In this document: positions 38,108-47,971 of the stretch, in pieces
Layout of the letters: each line of letters begins with the position of its first letter
Position numbering within the stretch: position 1 is the stretch's first letter
Source: Schlesneria sp. DSM 10557
Lineage (GTDB): Bacteria > Planctomycetota > Planctomycetia > Planctomycetales > Planctomycetaceae
Direction of reading: 5' to 3'
Length of the DNA stretch: 64,000 nucleotides
NCBI RefSeq assembly: GCF_041860085.1
Contig: NZ_CP124747.1
Span: 7,003,088 to 7,067,087, forward strand
Position numbers and translations under genes: made by a program
The notes under the pieces: model-generated
Told to the model about the DNA's origin: nothing
The model's input: only the letters and a program-made list of their open reading frames with translations
Database searches by the model: none

Positions 38108-39583
38108 TCATCGTTGTCTTTTAAAATCGATGAATCCAAGTTCGACATCGGTCCGAACCAGTTGGACTCGCAGTCTGCGACCGACATCCATTCCTTCCTG
38201 ACCTGTGATCAGTCGGCCCTCGATCGGAGGGTGCAGGATTCTGACCCAGGTTTCCTTCTGATTTGCGCCAGTGACGATCGCGTCAAAGACAGAGCCAATC
38301 CGTGATTCCAGCAGGAGTGCCGCTGCGGATTTACGGACTTGTCGTTCAACCTTTTTGGCTGCGTCTTCTGCCTCGGTACAGCGTTCGGCCAATTGTTTCA
38401 GTTCTTCATCGCTATAGGGAACCGGACGCTGATCGAGTGCCGCCTTCAACAGTCGCTGCGTGATCACATCCGGGTATCGTCGATTCGGAGCGGTCGAGTG
38501 CGCGTAGTCACCGACCGCCAGTCCGAAGTGACCGGGAATGTGGCCATCGACGAGTTGGGCAGCATACTCACCCGGTCCCAGGAGCTTAATTACACTGAGT
38601 GATAAGTCGGGAAATGTGGTCGGATCAGTGGCTTGCGCCCAGACGAGGAAATCTTCCAGCGCTGTGGAACTGGGATCCCGGGGGAGGAGATGACCTGCCT
38701 CCGCGGCAAGATCGACAATCCTGTTCCATCGCTTCGGCTTGCTGACAACTCGACGAAGGGACGGAAACTGGTGTGCCTTCAGGAATCGGGCCACGACACC
38801 ATTGGCAGCGATCATGAAGTTAGAGATGAGATCCTTCGCACGATTGCGGCGATCGAGCACCAGATCTTTTAACGTATCTCCCTCGAATACGGGCCGCGTC
38901 TGGATCGTTTCGAGGTCGAGAGCCCCGTACGCCTGCCGGACGGCCTTCAGTTGCTGTGCCATCTGGTCCTGAAGTCGAATGTTCTCATCAAGCCCGGGGA
39001 CAGCCTGGACGGGAACGGGAAGTGGCCCGCTTCCGTCCAGCCATGCGGCAACGCTGTCATACGCGAGCTTCGCGTGATTTCGAACCGTGGCCCGATAGAT
39101 GTCCGAGTTGCACAGTCGGCCATCGGAATCAAAATCCATCTCGACCACAATAGCCTGCCGGTCTTCGTGCAGGTTGAGTGACGTCAAGTCGGTCGATAGC
39201 CGCTCGGGCAACATGGGGAATATATGACCGACGGCATAGACAGATGTCGTATTCGCCTGGGCGTGCTCATCAAGTGGAGATCCTGCTTTGACGAGCGCAT
39301 CGACGTCGGAAATAGCGACCAGTACCTGAACTCCACCCTCAGGAGTTTGTTTCGCAAACGTCAGTTGGTCGAGGTCGCGCGAGTCGTCGTTGTCGATCGA
39401 ACACCAGGTGAGATGACGCAGATCGCGAGTCGACTCGGTCTCGACCCCGGCGGGCCCCGGTATCGATTTCACTTCGTCGAGGACGCGCGGAGGGAATTCC
39501 GGCACCAACCCTCTTTCATGCAATATCCGATATGCAATCTGTCTGAGGCGGAAGCGATGCGGTCGAGCATCAACATGGGGCAT
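38108..39583 (-). CDS. RNB-domain exoribonuclease (RNase II/R-like, short form)
   Basis: A 491-residue protein from ATG 39583. The catalytic RNB domain has DNDDSRDLDQ, the Asp cluster that binds magnesium, then the later FPMLPERLSTDLTSLN and YAHSTAPNRRYPDVITQRLL blocks. A small C-terminal S1-like barrel follows. The N-terminal cold-shock domains of full RNase R/II are missing, so this is a short form, as seen in some planctomycetes, cyanobacteria and chloroplast-type enzymes. It degrades RNA 3' to 5' hydrolytically. It is divergent from the rhodanese gene. Confidence 0.92.
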   Translation of the reverse strand: MPHVDARPHRFRLRQIAYRILHERGLVPEFPPRVLDEVKSIPGPAGVETESTRDLRHLTWCSIDNDDSRDLDQLTFAKQTPEGGVQVLVAISDVDALVKAGSPLDEHAQANTTSVYAVGHIFPMLPERLSTDLTSLNLHEDRQAIVVEMDFDSDGRLCNSDIYRATVRNHAKLAYDSVAAWLDGSGPLPVPVQAVPGLDENIRLQDQMAQQLKAVRQAYGALDLETIQTRPVFEGDTLKDLVLDRRNRAKDLISNFMIAANGVVARFLKAHQFPSLRRVVSKPKRWNRIVDLAAEAGHLLPRDPSSTALEDFLVWAQATDPTTFPDLSLSVIKLLGPGEYAAQLVDGHIPGHFGLAVGDYAHSTAPNRRYPDVITQRLLKAALDQRPVPYSDEELKQLAERCTEAEDAAKKVERQVRKSAAALLLESRIGSVFDAIVTGANQKETWVRILHPPIEGRLITGQEGMDVGRRLRVQLVRTDVELGFIDFKRQR

Positions 39584-39970
39584 AAGGATTTCCAATAAGC
39601 ACTTTGCGCTAATAGCGAGTCTTGTTCTGATTCGAGAATTGGCGGTGAAACATTACCATACTGACATACAGCAGAATACGCGTGCGACTTGCGACAACCT
39701 CCGCGTGGACAAATGGAACAGGTGATCACCCGGTCGGCGAGCCTTACCCGTGTAGATTGGCGTCAACTTGCTTCACCTTGTTATAGTCCCCTTCCCAGCC
39801 CCACGTCGGCACTCGAGGCCATCGGCCATGTTCGTTCCGCCTCGTGTGCGATGAGATCCTCAGTCATGCAGGTGGCACTTTCATTGTCACTACCGAAGAG
39901 GGGGAATCCGGTCACCCGTCAGTGCACCGTGCTGGACAGGTTTCGTGAAAATTGGCTTCCTTTCACAGTG
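39584..39970. other. Divergent promoter region
   Basis: No gene is supported. The rhodanese frame is open back to 39689, but without a ribosome site, and that part does not look like a signal peptide. Confidence 0.3.
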
Positions 39971-40894
39971 ATGACGCTTATGAAAATTGCTCTGAGTCTG
40001 TTGGCTGTCCTGCTGACTTCCACACTGGCCTACGCCGAAATCGGAATCATCTCGCCTCAGGAAGCTTTGAGATTGATTGAGTCGACCGAAGCCTCGAAAA
40101 GGCCGCTCGTGATCGATACGCGAGGGGGGTATAAGGACTACTTTCGCGGCCATCTCCCGACAGCTCACCATTTGAACTTTGACACGCTGCGGGGCACTGA
40201 CAAGGGAGTTCCGGTCCAGTATCTGCCGGATGAACTCACGAAGGCGTTGCTCATCCGGGCAGGGGTTAATCGTGATCGTACTCATCTGATTTACGCGACC
40301 GGGGACAAACTGCCAAACGATGAAATTCTGAGCGCCAGCATGGTCGCGTACGTCCTCGAGAAATTTGGTGTGAAAGACATTCGGATTGTGGACGGCGGTC
40401 TTCCCGCCTGGCAGAAGGCGAAACTGCCGGTCACGCAGGAATATTTCGGCAACCCGTCCGGTATTCTTCCTGAGAAGGGGGCCCCCGAAATTGGCGTGAC
40501 CGTTGAGGAGGTCATGCGATTGAACAATCAGACCGGAACGATTCTCGTCGACGCGAGACCACCCAATGAGTACCTCGGCGATGACGACGTGTGGCTGCGA
40601 AAAGGACATATTCCCGGTGCCGTCAGTTTCCACTGGGCTCGTCTGATGGATTCCGACAACACTCATCAGTTCCTGCCGTTCGAGAAGGTGAAATCGAACC
40701 TCGAAGCTGCAGGAGTCACCCCTGACAAGGACGTCATTGTCTATTGTGGAACCTCGCGTGAGGGAAGTCTGTTGCGGTTCTATCTGAAGCATGTTGCGAA
40801 GTACCCCCGTGTCCGTCTTTATGAGGGATCGTGGAAAGAGTATTCCTCGCTGAAGCACCTGGAAGCCGAGACTAAACCCAATCCGGTTCGTTGA
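39971..40894 (+). CDS. Exported two-domain rhodanese / sulfurtransferase
   Basis: A 307-residue protein from ATG 39971 (or 39980) with a signal peptide, MKIALSLLAVLLTSTLAYAE. Two rhodanese domains follow. The first (RPLVIDTRGGYKDYFRGHLPTAHHL) lacks an active Cys (it has IYATGDKLPND), as is normal for the structural half. The second has VIVYCGTSREGS with Cys259 as the persulfide carrier. It transfers sulfane sulfur, for example from thiosulfate or 3-mercaptopyruvate, in the periplasm. Only 10 bp separate it from the PiT transporter gene, so both are surely one operon. Confidence 0.9.
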   Translation: MTLMKIALSLLAVLLTSTLAYAEIGIISPQEALRLIESTEASKRPLVIDTRGGYKDYFRGHLPTAHHLNFDTLRGTDKGVPVQYLPDELTKALLIRAGVNRDRTHLIYATGDKLPNDEILSASMVAYVLEKFGVKDIRIVDGGLPAWQKAKLPVTQEYFGNPSGILPEKGAPEIGVTVEEVMRLNNQTGTILVDARPPNEYLGDDDVWLRKGHIPGAVSFHWARLMDSDNTHQFLPFEKVKSNLEAAGVTPDKDVIVYCGTSREGSLLRFYLKHVAKYPRVRLYEGSWKEYSSLKHLEAETKPNPVR

Positions 40895-40904
40895 GGTTCC
40901 TGTT

Positions 40905-41861
40905 GTGCTCATTCTGATTCTTGTACTGGCTGTTGGTTTCGTCGCTTTTACAAACGGGGCGAATGCCAATTTCAAGGGCGTGGCGTCGTTGTACGGTAGC
41001 GGTACAGCGACCTTACGCACCGCTCTGTGGTGGGGAACGGCAGCGACATTTGCCGGCTCCATCGCAGCTGCCTTTATTGCGGAAGGCTTGCTCAAAAAAT
41101 TTAGCGGTCGAGGCATCGTTCCGGACACGTTAATCGAGTCGCCCGAGTTTCTGGCCGCCGTCGCGATCGGAGCGGCACTCACCAGCTTCTTCGCGACGCG
41201 ACTGGGTTTCCCCGTCTCCACGACGCATGCACTGGTCGGAGCACTCATGGGAGCGGGACTGGCGGGAAATGGCACGGAAGTCCATTTCGAGGCCCTCGGA
41301 AAGAACTTTCTGTTTCCGCTCTTTTTCAGTCCTGCTGTCGCAGCATTGCTCGGGGGAGTTTCGTATCTCATTTTAAAATGCCTCCGTCTGGCGCCCGATC
41401 ATCGGACGCGAACCCTGGACGTCCTGCATTATCTCAGCGCCGGTGCAGCCAGCTTTGCGCGAGGACTCAACGATACGCCCAAAATGGCCGCACTGCTTTT
41501 GACCGTTCCTCATCTGGACATGCGCTGGGGCTATCTGGCGGTCGCAGTCATGATTGCTCTGGGGGGACTGCTCGACGCGGACAAGGTGGCGGAAACGTTG
41601 GGGAAAAAGGTGACGGCCATGAATCCCGGCCAGGGCTTCGCTGCCTCGCTGGTCACTGCGGGCCTGGTCACGACGGCAAGTTTCCACAGCTTGCCAGTGA
41701 GTACGACGCATGTCAGTGTCGGGTCGTTGCTGGGGATCGGTGTAGTGACTCGACAGGCCCACTGGCGCAAGGTGGTGGAAATCCTTGTCGCCTGGGTCAG
41801 CACGGTCCCCTGCGGAGCCCTCCTCGCAGCGATTGCTTACATGATCATCTCTCGCGTCTAG
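40905..41861 (+). CDS. PiT-family inorganic anion transporter
   Basis: A 318-residue membrane protein from GTG 40905. It has the two PiT inverted repeats: N-terminal FTNGANANFKGVASLYGSG with GFPVSTTHALVG, and C-terminal FARGLNDTPKMA with LPVSTTHVSVGSLLG. About ten membrane segments are predicted. The family transports phosphate with Na+ or H+, but some members (CysP of Bacillus) carry sulfate. Co-transcription with a sulfurtransferase makes sulfate or thiosulfate a fair alternative substrate; the sequence alone does not decide this. Confidence 0.9.
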   Translation: MLILILVLAVGFVAFTNGANANFKGVASLYGSGTATLRTALWWGTAATFAGSIAAAFIAEGLLKKFSGRGIVPDTLIESPEFLAAVAIGAALTSFFATRLGFPVSTTHALVGALMGAGLAGNGTEVHFEALGKNFLFPLFFSPAVAALLGGVSYLILKCLRLAPDHRTRTLDVLHYLSAGAASFARGLNDTPKMAALLLTVPHLDMRWGYLAVAVMIALGGLLDADKVAETLGKKVTAMNPGQGFAASLVTAGLVTTASFHSLPVSTTHVSVGSLLGIGVVTRQAHWRKVVEILVAWVSTVPCGALLAAIAYMIISRV

Positions 41862-42017
41862 GCGAGCGGTGGGCAGACGTGCTTTTATTTGTCTTTCGGC
41901 AGCGGCGTGTCGGTATGTTGTTATGCAGCTTTAAATCTATGTCCTTTTTTCTGCTTTCTTCTCGCAATAGAATGGCGTTCCGTGGCCACTTCAATTTCAC
42001 CTGGCAGGAAGAATGCA

Positions 42018-43028
42018 ATGTCAGTCATCAATGCATGGGTCGGTAAGTCAGCGGGGCAGAAGTTCGTTCGCGAACAGATCGATCTCGGCCCACTCGGGGC
42101 CGAAGAGGTTGAAGTTCAAGTCGAAAACTGTGGAATCTGTCATTCTGACCTCTCAGTTTTGAATGATGAATGGGGGATGTCGCGATATCCAGCGATCCTG
42201 GGACACGAAGTCATCGGTCGTGTCGTTGAGATCGGTTCGGCGGCCAAAGGACTGAAAGTGGGGCAGCACGTTGGTGTCGGCTGGAATGCCGGAAGCTGTC
42301 AGCATTGCCGATCATGCAAGTCGGGTTCACATCATCTTTGTGCACAAGCTCAGCCAACGATCATCGGCCACTATGGCGGTTTTGCGAGTCGTGTCCGGTC
42401 GCACTGGTCTTGGGCAATTCCCTTGCCGGAAGGGCTCGATTCAAAAGAAGCGGGCCCGTTGCTTTGCGGTGGTATCACAGTCTTCAATCCCTTGGCGATG
42501 TATGCCAAGCCCACTTCTCGTGTCGGCGTGGTTGGCATTGGCGGGCTGGGGCATCTGGGGCTGAAGTTTGCCAAGGCGTATGGTTGCCACGTGACGGCTT
42601 TCACATCCAATGAAAGCAAGTTCGACGAGGCCCGCGGATTCGGTGCCCACCAGGTGGTCTCCAGTCGCGACGCCGCTGGCATCCAGAAATTGGCCGGAAC
42701 GCTCGATCTGCTGATCATCACGACCAACGTTCCTCTGGACTGGGACAGCCTTATCGGAACACTTGGCCCGAATGGACGGATGCATTTCGTGGGCGCCATC
42801 CAGCAACCGGTTCCTGTCTCGGCCATCCGCTTGATCTTCGGACAGCAGCAGGTTTCTGGCTCCCCGACAGGTTCGCCTGTGGCGATCGAGAATATGCTCG
42901 AGTTTGCGGCTCGCCATAGTATCACTCCGCAGACAGAACATTTCCCGATGGCCCAGATCAATGAAGCGTTCGACAGACTGAAAGCCGGTAAGGCGCGGTA
43001 TCGCATCGTGCTGGACGCCGATTTCTGA
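42018..43028 (+). CDS. Zinc-dependent alcohol/aldehyde dehydrogenase (YahK/Adh-like)
   Basis: A 336-residue medium-chain dehydrogenase from ATG 42018, with AGGAAG upstream. The catalytic zinc ligands are in CGICHSDL and GHEVIGRV, and the structural-zinc cysteines are in CQHCRSCKSGSHHLC. The Rossmann motif is GVVGIGGLGHLG. The pattern fits NADPH-dependent cinnamyl-alcohol-type reductases acting on a broad range of aldehydes. Transcribed on its own, 157 bp after the PiT gene. Confidence 0.93.
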   Translation: MSVINAWVGKSAGQKFVREQIDLGPLGAEEVEVQVENCGICHSDLSVLNDEWGMSRYPAILGHEVIGRVVEIGSAAKGLKVGQHVGVGWNAGSCQHCRSCKSGSHHLCAQAQPTIIGHYGGFASRVRSHWSWAIPLPEGLDSKEAGPLLCGGITVFNPLAMYAKPTSRVGVVGIGGLGHLGLKFAKAYGCHVTAFTSNESKFDEARGFGAHQVVSSRDAAGIQKLAGTLDLLIITTNVPLDWDSLIGTLGPNGRMHFVGAIQQPVPVSAIRLIFGQQQVSGSPTGSPVAIENMLEFAARHSITPQTEHFPMAQINEAFDRLKAGKARYRIVLDADF

Positions 43029-43520
43029 TGAATCGCTTTTTTGACCAAGATCGGGTTCCTTCGCAGTGTTGCTTCGACGGAATCGTATTTTGACAGCCCT
43101 GCGAATTCGGGTAGTGTGCTTCCGGTCAGCGCTCACACGAAGGCTCTGCAGCTTCGGAACTTGCCTAGACGTTCGAGATGCCGTTTCCCGGTTGTACCGC
43201 GCTCGTACAACCGCATCTGGCAATGGATCACACGGAAAATCGGCGTCTGCTGCGGGCTTTGTTCATCTGCTCATCCGATTGGAGCGAACCCATTCGATGA
43301 CAGTTGCATCGTGGACAGCCTGGATAGAAGTCCCCCCCGCCGGTATTTCATTCAGACTCCAGTTTTACCCTGGACCGTAAGTGGCGAATCACCGGCTGAC
43401 GGCGCGGTGAGGATTTGCGCATTCCCTTGTTTTCGATAGAATTGGGTCTCTCTCATTAGTTGGATTGTCAATCGATCGAAGGCTCATGAAGTGGGCCTGC
43501 GGCACTGCGAGAACACTCGA
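43029..43520. other. Intergenic gap
   Basis: Frames of up to 132 codons here have no recognisable domain or ribosome site. The promoter of the PSD1 gene presumably lies in it. Confidence 0.3.
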
Positions 43521-46500
43521 ATGAACCGACCCAGGCATACCCGGAACCGCTGTCGTTTGCCTGCCGACTTTCGTTTGGCCCGCCCTGCATTGGTCGTCGG
43601 AATCCTCATCTTGACGCTCCGTGGTGCTGTCCTCTTGGGCGCAGATGCAGAGTCCGAACAAGTTGATTTCGTCCGCGATATCCAGCCAATCCTTGCTTCA
43701 CGATGTGTTGATTGTCACGGCGAAAAGTCCTCTAAGAGCGGTCTTCGCCTGGATGTAAAATCGACTGCGCTGGCAGGAGGAGATTCCGGAACGGTCATCG
43801 TTCCAGGTGAGAGTTCCCGCAGCCAGTTGCTCGAGCGAATCCGCAGCACGGAGGCCGACCGGATGCCTCCGGAAGGTGACCCGCTTTCTCCGGCGGAAAT
43901 TGAACTGATCCAGCGCTGGATCGATCAGGGAGCAGCCTGGCCGGACGGCGTGGACAAGGCAAAACTGGCTGACAAGTACGACTGGTGGTCGCTGAAGCCG
44001 CTCGTCCGTCCCGGGATTCCGTCCGCTGGCCAGCAGGCCCGTTTCAGTTCGCCGATTGATGCGTTCATCGTCGCCCGTCTGCAGCAGATAGGGCTGCAGC
44101 TTTCGCCGGAAGCAGATCGCCGCACACTGGCGCGACGCCTTTATTTTGATTTGACTGGGTTGCCTCCTGACCCCGACGAAGTGGATGCATTCGTTGCTGA
44201 CACCGATCCGAACGCCTACGAAAATCTGGTGGACCGGTTGCTGGCATCTCCGCACTACGGCGAACGCTGGGCCCGGCACTGGCTGGATGTCGTGCACTAC
44301 GGGGATACCCATGGCTACGACAAAGATAAACCCCGTCCCAATGCATGGCCTTATCGCGACTACGTCATTCGTGCATTCAATACGGATAAGCCGTATGCCC
44401 AGTTCATTCATGAGCAGCTGGCTGGCGATATCCTGGCCCCGTTTGATGCCGATGCTGTGACAGCCACCGGTTTCATCGCCGCTGGACCGTGGGACTTCAT
44501 CGGCCACGCCGAAGTCCCGGAAAGCAAAACCGACGGCATGATCGCGCGAATGCTCGATCGCGATGATATGGTCTCGAACGCGTGCAATACATTTCTCAGC
44601 CTGACAGTGCAGTGTGCCCGCTGTCATAACCACAAATTCGACCCTGTCGTGCAGGAAGACTACTATCGCCTGCAGGCGATTTTCGCGGCCCTCGATCGAG
44701 CCGACCGGGCGTACGACATTGATCCCCATGTCGCCGGAAAACGGTCTGAACTTCAGGCTCGCCAAATTGCTGCGAGAACTCAGCTTCGTCAGCTGGAAGC
44801 GAATGTGAAGGAACTTGGCGGAGATGAACTGGCACAGCTCGATGCACAGATTGCGGCGATGAGCCAGCCTGCCACGCATCCCCTCGCGGCTCAGTTCGGC
44901 TATCACAGCCAGATTGAATCGACTGCGGATCAGGCGAAATGGGTTCAGGTTGATCTGGGGCAATCCGAATCGATTATTGAAGTGCGAATCGTTGGCTGTC
45001 ACGATGACTTCAATAACATCGGAGCGGGATTCGGCTTTCCGCTGCGTCTGAAAATTGAAGTCAGTGATGATGAATCTTTTTCCGGGTCTGTCACCTGTGT
45101 TCGAGACCACACACAGGATGAACTGAAGAATCCAGGCGTCACACCGCTACGAGTGACCTTCCCCGAAGTGCAGGGGCGATTCGTCCGCGTGACGGCGACA
45201 CGGCTTGCAGAACGTCAGAATGACTTCATCTTTGCGCTGGCGGAATTGAGTGTCTTCGACGGGACGGGAGCCAATCTCGCTCAAGGCAAACCGGTGCGGG
45301 CACTCGATTCCATTGAAGCACCTCCTCGCTGGCAAAAATCCAATCTGGTCGATGGCTATTTTGTGGGTGTAGAGCCCTCGCACGAGGGTTCTCTGGCAGA
45401 ACTCACTCAGCGCCGGGAAGAATTGCTGAAGAGTAAAGTTGATTCGTTGACGCGGAAGCGACTCTCGGACGTTCAACAGGAACTGGCTGAGACGACCGCT
45501 CAACTCGCCCGGCTGCCTGCGCAGCATCAGGTTTATTCGGGGATGGTCTATTCGGGAAGCGGGACGTTTACGGGGACCGGACCGTCAGGCGGGAAGCCAC
45601 GCCCGATCCACGTGCTGGCCCGTGGTGATGTTCGTAAACCCCTGAAAGAAGTCGTACCCGGAGTCGTCCCGCTTCGTCAGGATCAACCGGGAGAATTGGT
45701 CCTGCCCGAAGATCATTCCGAAGGTCAGCGGCGGGTGGCGTTCGCCCGGTGGATTACAGCGAATGAAAATCCGCTCACCTGGAGATCAATCGTCAATCGC
45801 CTTTGGCTCTATCATTTTGGACGGGGAATCGTCGATTCTCCCAATGATTTCGGACGCATGGGCCAGCTTCCTTCTCACCCGGAACTTCTTGACTGGCTGG
45901 CTATCGAATTTCGGGATGGGGGACAGAGTTTCAAGCGATTGCATCGGCTCATCCTGTGTAGCGCCACGTATCGACAGAGTAGTGGACTTGATCAAGGGGG
46001 CTCGCAGCCGACCTCTGCTACGCACCCCGGCGCTACGAGACCAGTGAACCCTGCGACAGTGGATGCCAGCAATGTCTATCTCTGGCGAATGAACCGTCGC
46101 CGGCTGGAGGCGGAATCGGTTCGAGATGCGGTATTACACATTTCGGGCAAACTGAATCCTCATCTGGGGGGACCTGCCTTTCAGGACTTTGTCGTCGAAA
46201 AGCCCGAACATTCACCTCACTATGAATATCAGCTTCATGATGCAGAAGATCCCAGGATTCATCGGCGTTCGGTTTACCGTTTTCTGGTTCGTTCCCAGCC
46301 ACAGCCTTTCATGACGACACTGGATTGCGCCGATCCATCAATGAGCGTCGACAAACGGAACGAAACCGTCACCGCCCTTCAGGCACTCGCCATGTGGAAC
46401 AACCGCCTGATGCTGACGATGGAAAAGTACATGGCACAACGCGTGGCCAGCGAGCAGCACGACTTGGCAGGCCAGGTTCGGACTGCGTTTCGACTGGCAC

Positions 46501-46619
46501 TTTCCCGTTCGCCAACTCCATCAGAACTCGACGAACTGGTCGCCTATACGGAATCGCACGGATTGGACAGTCTCTGTCGCGTCCTCATGAATCTCAACGA
46601 GTTTGTTTTTATCGATTAA
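43521..46619 (+). CDS. Planctomycete PSCyt1/PSCyt2/PSD1 cytochrome-like protein
   Basis: About 1,032 residues from ATG 43521. After a signal or anchor helix come, in order: PSCyt1 (FVRDIQPILASRCVDCHG, a CxxCH heme site, to about residue 145); PSCyt2/DUF1549 (SPIDAFIVARLQ... with a second CARCH); an F5/8 type C-like carbohydrate-binding domain (WVQVDLGQSESIIEVRI); and PSD1/DUF1553 (TWRSIVNRLWLYHFGRGIV...). The family is hugely expanded in Planctomycetes, often near sulfatases, and is thought to act in periplasmic polysaccharide oxidation. The usual DUF1501 partner gene does not follow; a sigma factor does, about 95 bp downstream. Confidence 0.93.
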   Translation: MNRPRHTRNRCRLPADFRLARPALVVGILILTLRGAVLLGADAESEQVDFVRDIQPILASRCVDCHGEKSSKSGLRLDVKSTALAGGDSGTVIVPGESSRSQLLERIRSTEADRMPPEGDPLSPAEIELIQRWIDQGAAWPDGVDKAKLADKYDWWSLKPLVRPGIPSAGQQARFSSPIDAFIVARLQQIGLQLSPEADRRTLARRLYFDLTGLPPDPDEVDAFVADTDPNAYENLVDRLLASPHYGERWARHWLDVVHYGDTHGYDKDKPRPNAWPYRDYVIRAFNTDKPYAQFIHEQLAGDILAPFDADAVTATGFIAAGPWDFIGHAEVPESKTDGMIARMLDRDDMVSNACNTFLSLTVQCARCHNHKFDPVVQEDYYRLQAIFAALDRADRAYDIDPHVAGKRSELQARQIAARTQLRQLEANVKELGGDELAQLDAQIAAMSQPATHPLAAQFGYHSQIESTADQAKWVQVDLGQSESIIEVRIVGCHDDFNNIGAGFGFPLRLKIEVSDDESFSGSVTCVRDHTQDELKNPGVTPLRVTFPEVQGRFVRVTATRLAERQNDFIFALAELSVFDGTGANLAQGKPVRALDSIEAPPRWQKSNLVDGYFVGVEPSHEGSLAELTQRREELLKSKVDSLTRKRLSDVQQELAETTAQLARLPAQHQVYSGMVYSGSGTFTGTGPSGGKPRPIHVLARGDVRKPLKEVVPGVVPLRQDQPGELVLPEDHSEGQRRVAFARWITANENPLTWRSIVNRLWLYHFGRGIVDSPNDFGRMGQLPSHPELLDWLAIEFRDGGQSFKRLHRLILCSATYRQSSGLDQGGSQPTSATHPGATRPVNPATVDASNVYLWRMNRRRLEAESVRDAVLHISGKLNPHLGGPAFQDFVVEKPEHSPHYEYQLHDAEDPRIHRRSVYRFLVRSQPQPFMTTLDCADPSMSVDKRNETVTALQALAMWNNRLMLTMEKYMAQRVASEQHDLAGQVRTAFRLALSRSPTPSELDELVAYTESHGLDSLCRVLMNLNEFVFID

Positions 46620-46715
46620 CGCCGATCAAAATCACGTCACTTTTTTCGATCATTCTCCAACACTCTGCGTCGCAAGTTCGTAGTCATAGTGGAGGATGAC
46701 TGATTGCGAAACACC

Positions 46716-47480
46716 ATGACGCAACCGGACAACAGTCTTTCCGGACTGGACGACGCCGCCAGTGCGACTCAAGAGTCGCGGCTGGTGGAAGAGGCGCGCC
46801 GTGGGAGTCAATCCGCATTCGGTGAACTGGTTACGCGCTACGAAAGAAGGCTGATTCGGGTCATTTTGCAGTTTGTCAAAAGTCAGGAACTGGCAGAAGA
46901 TCTGGCTCAGGAATCTTTCCTGAAAGCCTATCAGCGATTGGCTCAGTTCGACCCCGCTCGGCGCTTCGGTCCGTGGCTGTTTCGAATTGGTGTGAATCAG
47001 ACATTAGATTACCTCCGCCGTCGAAAGCGGCGCGGGTGGTGGTTGCTGTTTTCCGAGCGAGGGACGGAACGTGATCCCGACCCTGCCGTCGCTGATCCGC
47101 GGCAGCAGTTGGATCTCGAACAGGAAGTCGCGGCGATCCTGGATCAGATTCCGGAAAACTACCGGATCGTTCTGATGCTGCGAGAATTGCAAAACTTTTC
47201 CACTTCGGAAATTGCAACGATACTGGAACGTAAGGAAGCGACTGTCCGCTGGAGGTTGGCTGAGGCCCGCGCACTGTTTCACGACTTGTGGGTCAAACGG
47301 CGGGACGGGCAGGGTAGAGATGCGAACGCTACTGAAGGACTTCGCCCACCAGTGGAGGGCGGCATTCAGACGGTGAATCGCTCGGAAAAACAAGACAAAT
47401 TTGACGGTACAGAATTGCCAGGTGCATTCGATCCCCCTCCGAAATCCGGGGGGCCGAAACGACGAAAGGGTAAGGAATAA
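46716..47480 (+). CDS. ECF RNA polymerase sigma factor (RpoE-like)
   Basis: A 254-residue sigma factor from ATG 46716. Region 2 is FGELVTRYERRLIRVILQF...LAEDLAQESFLKAYQRL...RFGPWLFRIGVNQTLDYLRR, and region 4 is AILDQIPENYRIVLMLREL...TSEIATILERKEATVRWRLAEAR. The last 70 residues are a hydrophilic Gly/Lys-rich tail. Its stop codon overlaps the start of the next gene by one base (TAATG), implying translational coupling to its anti-sigma factor. It would drive an envelope or stress regulon; targets are unknown. Whether the PSD1 gene upstream is in the same operon is unclear. Confidence 0.92.
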   Translation: MTQPDNSLSGLDDAASATQESRLVEEARRGSQSAFGELVTRYERRLIRVILQFVKSQELAEDLAQESFLKAYQRLAQFDPARRFGPWLFRIGVNQTLDYLRRRKRRGWWLLFSERGTERDPDPAVADPRQQLDLEQEVAAILDQIPENYRIVLMLRELQNFSTSEIATILERKEATVRWRLAEARALFHDLWVKRRDGQGRDANATEGLRPPVEGGIQTVNRSEKQDKFDGTELPGAFDPPPKSGGPKRRKGKE

Positions 47481-47971
47481 TGGATTGTCGGCGTGCAAAA
47501 GAACTGCTTTCCCTTTGGGTAGGTCAGGACCTGCCTGATGCGGCGAGTAATGCCGATGTCGCCAGTCATTTAGCACAATGTCGGGATTGCGACCGGCACT
47601 TGAAGAGTTTGCAGGCGAGTATGGATGTGCTGCAGGCGTGTTCATCTCAGGCACGTGTCCCCGAATCCCGATCTGCCAGTCTGTGGCCGGGACTGGTCAC
47701 AAAAATCTCTGACTGGGAAGAATCGCGTCGACGGGATCGATTCAATGGATGGGTCCCGGCGACCGTAATGAGTCTGGCCGTGATCCTGATGGTCGCTGTG
47801 TCGATTCCTTCGATTCATCAGGTCTTCTTCGGCGAAGACGTCGCCGAGTATTCGATGCCTGATCGATTTCTCGATCCGGAATTTGACATGTTGCGAGATC
47901 CTGAAGGGACGATTTCCATCCAGAAAACGCATCAGGTCACGCCTGTCAACTACGAAAAAGAGTCCTGGTAA
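47480..47971 (+). CDS. Anti-sigma factor with zinc-finger (ZAS) domain
   Basis: A 163-residue protein. The N-terminal mini-domain has His30-x3-Cys34-x2-Cys37 (SHLAQCRDC), the zinc anti-sigma motif. A single membrane segment (about 92-110, VPATVMSLAVILMVAVSIP) places the short C-terminal part in the periplasm. It should bind the sigma factor encoded just upstream and release it on a signal. The one-base overlap secures equal synthesis. Confidence 0.9.
   Translation: MDCRRAKELLSLWVGQDLPDAASNADVASHLAQCRDCDRHLKSLQASMDVLQACSSQARVPESRSASLWPGLVTKISDWEESRRRDRFNGWVPATVMSLAVILMVAVSIPSIHQVFFGEDVAEYSMPDRFLDPEFDMLRDPEGTISIQKTHQVTPVNYEKESW

Noticed and set aside
39890..41371. 493-codon antisense frame across the rhodanese and PiT genes
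   Set aside because: It spans two clearly coding genes and their junction and has no family features.
43041..43439. 132-codon frame before the PSD1 gene
   Set aside because: No ribosome site or recognisable domain, and an irregular composition.
43698..45110. 470-codon open frame antisense to the PSD1 gene
   Set aside because: It lies wholly opposite a well-supported gene with recognisable domains; it has no domain of its own. High GC at third positions often keeps the antisense frame open.
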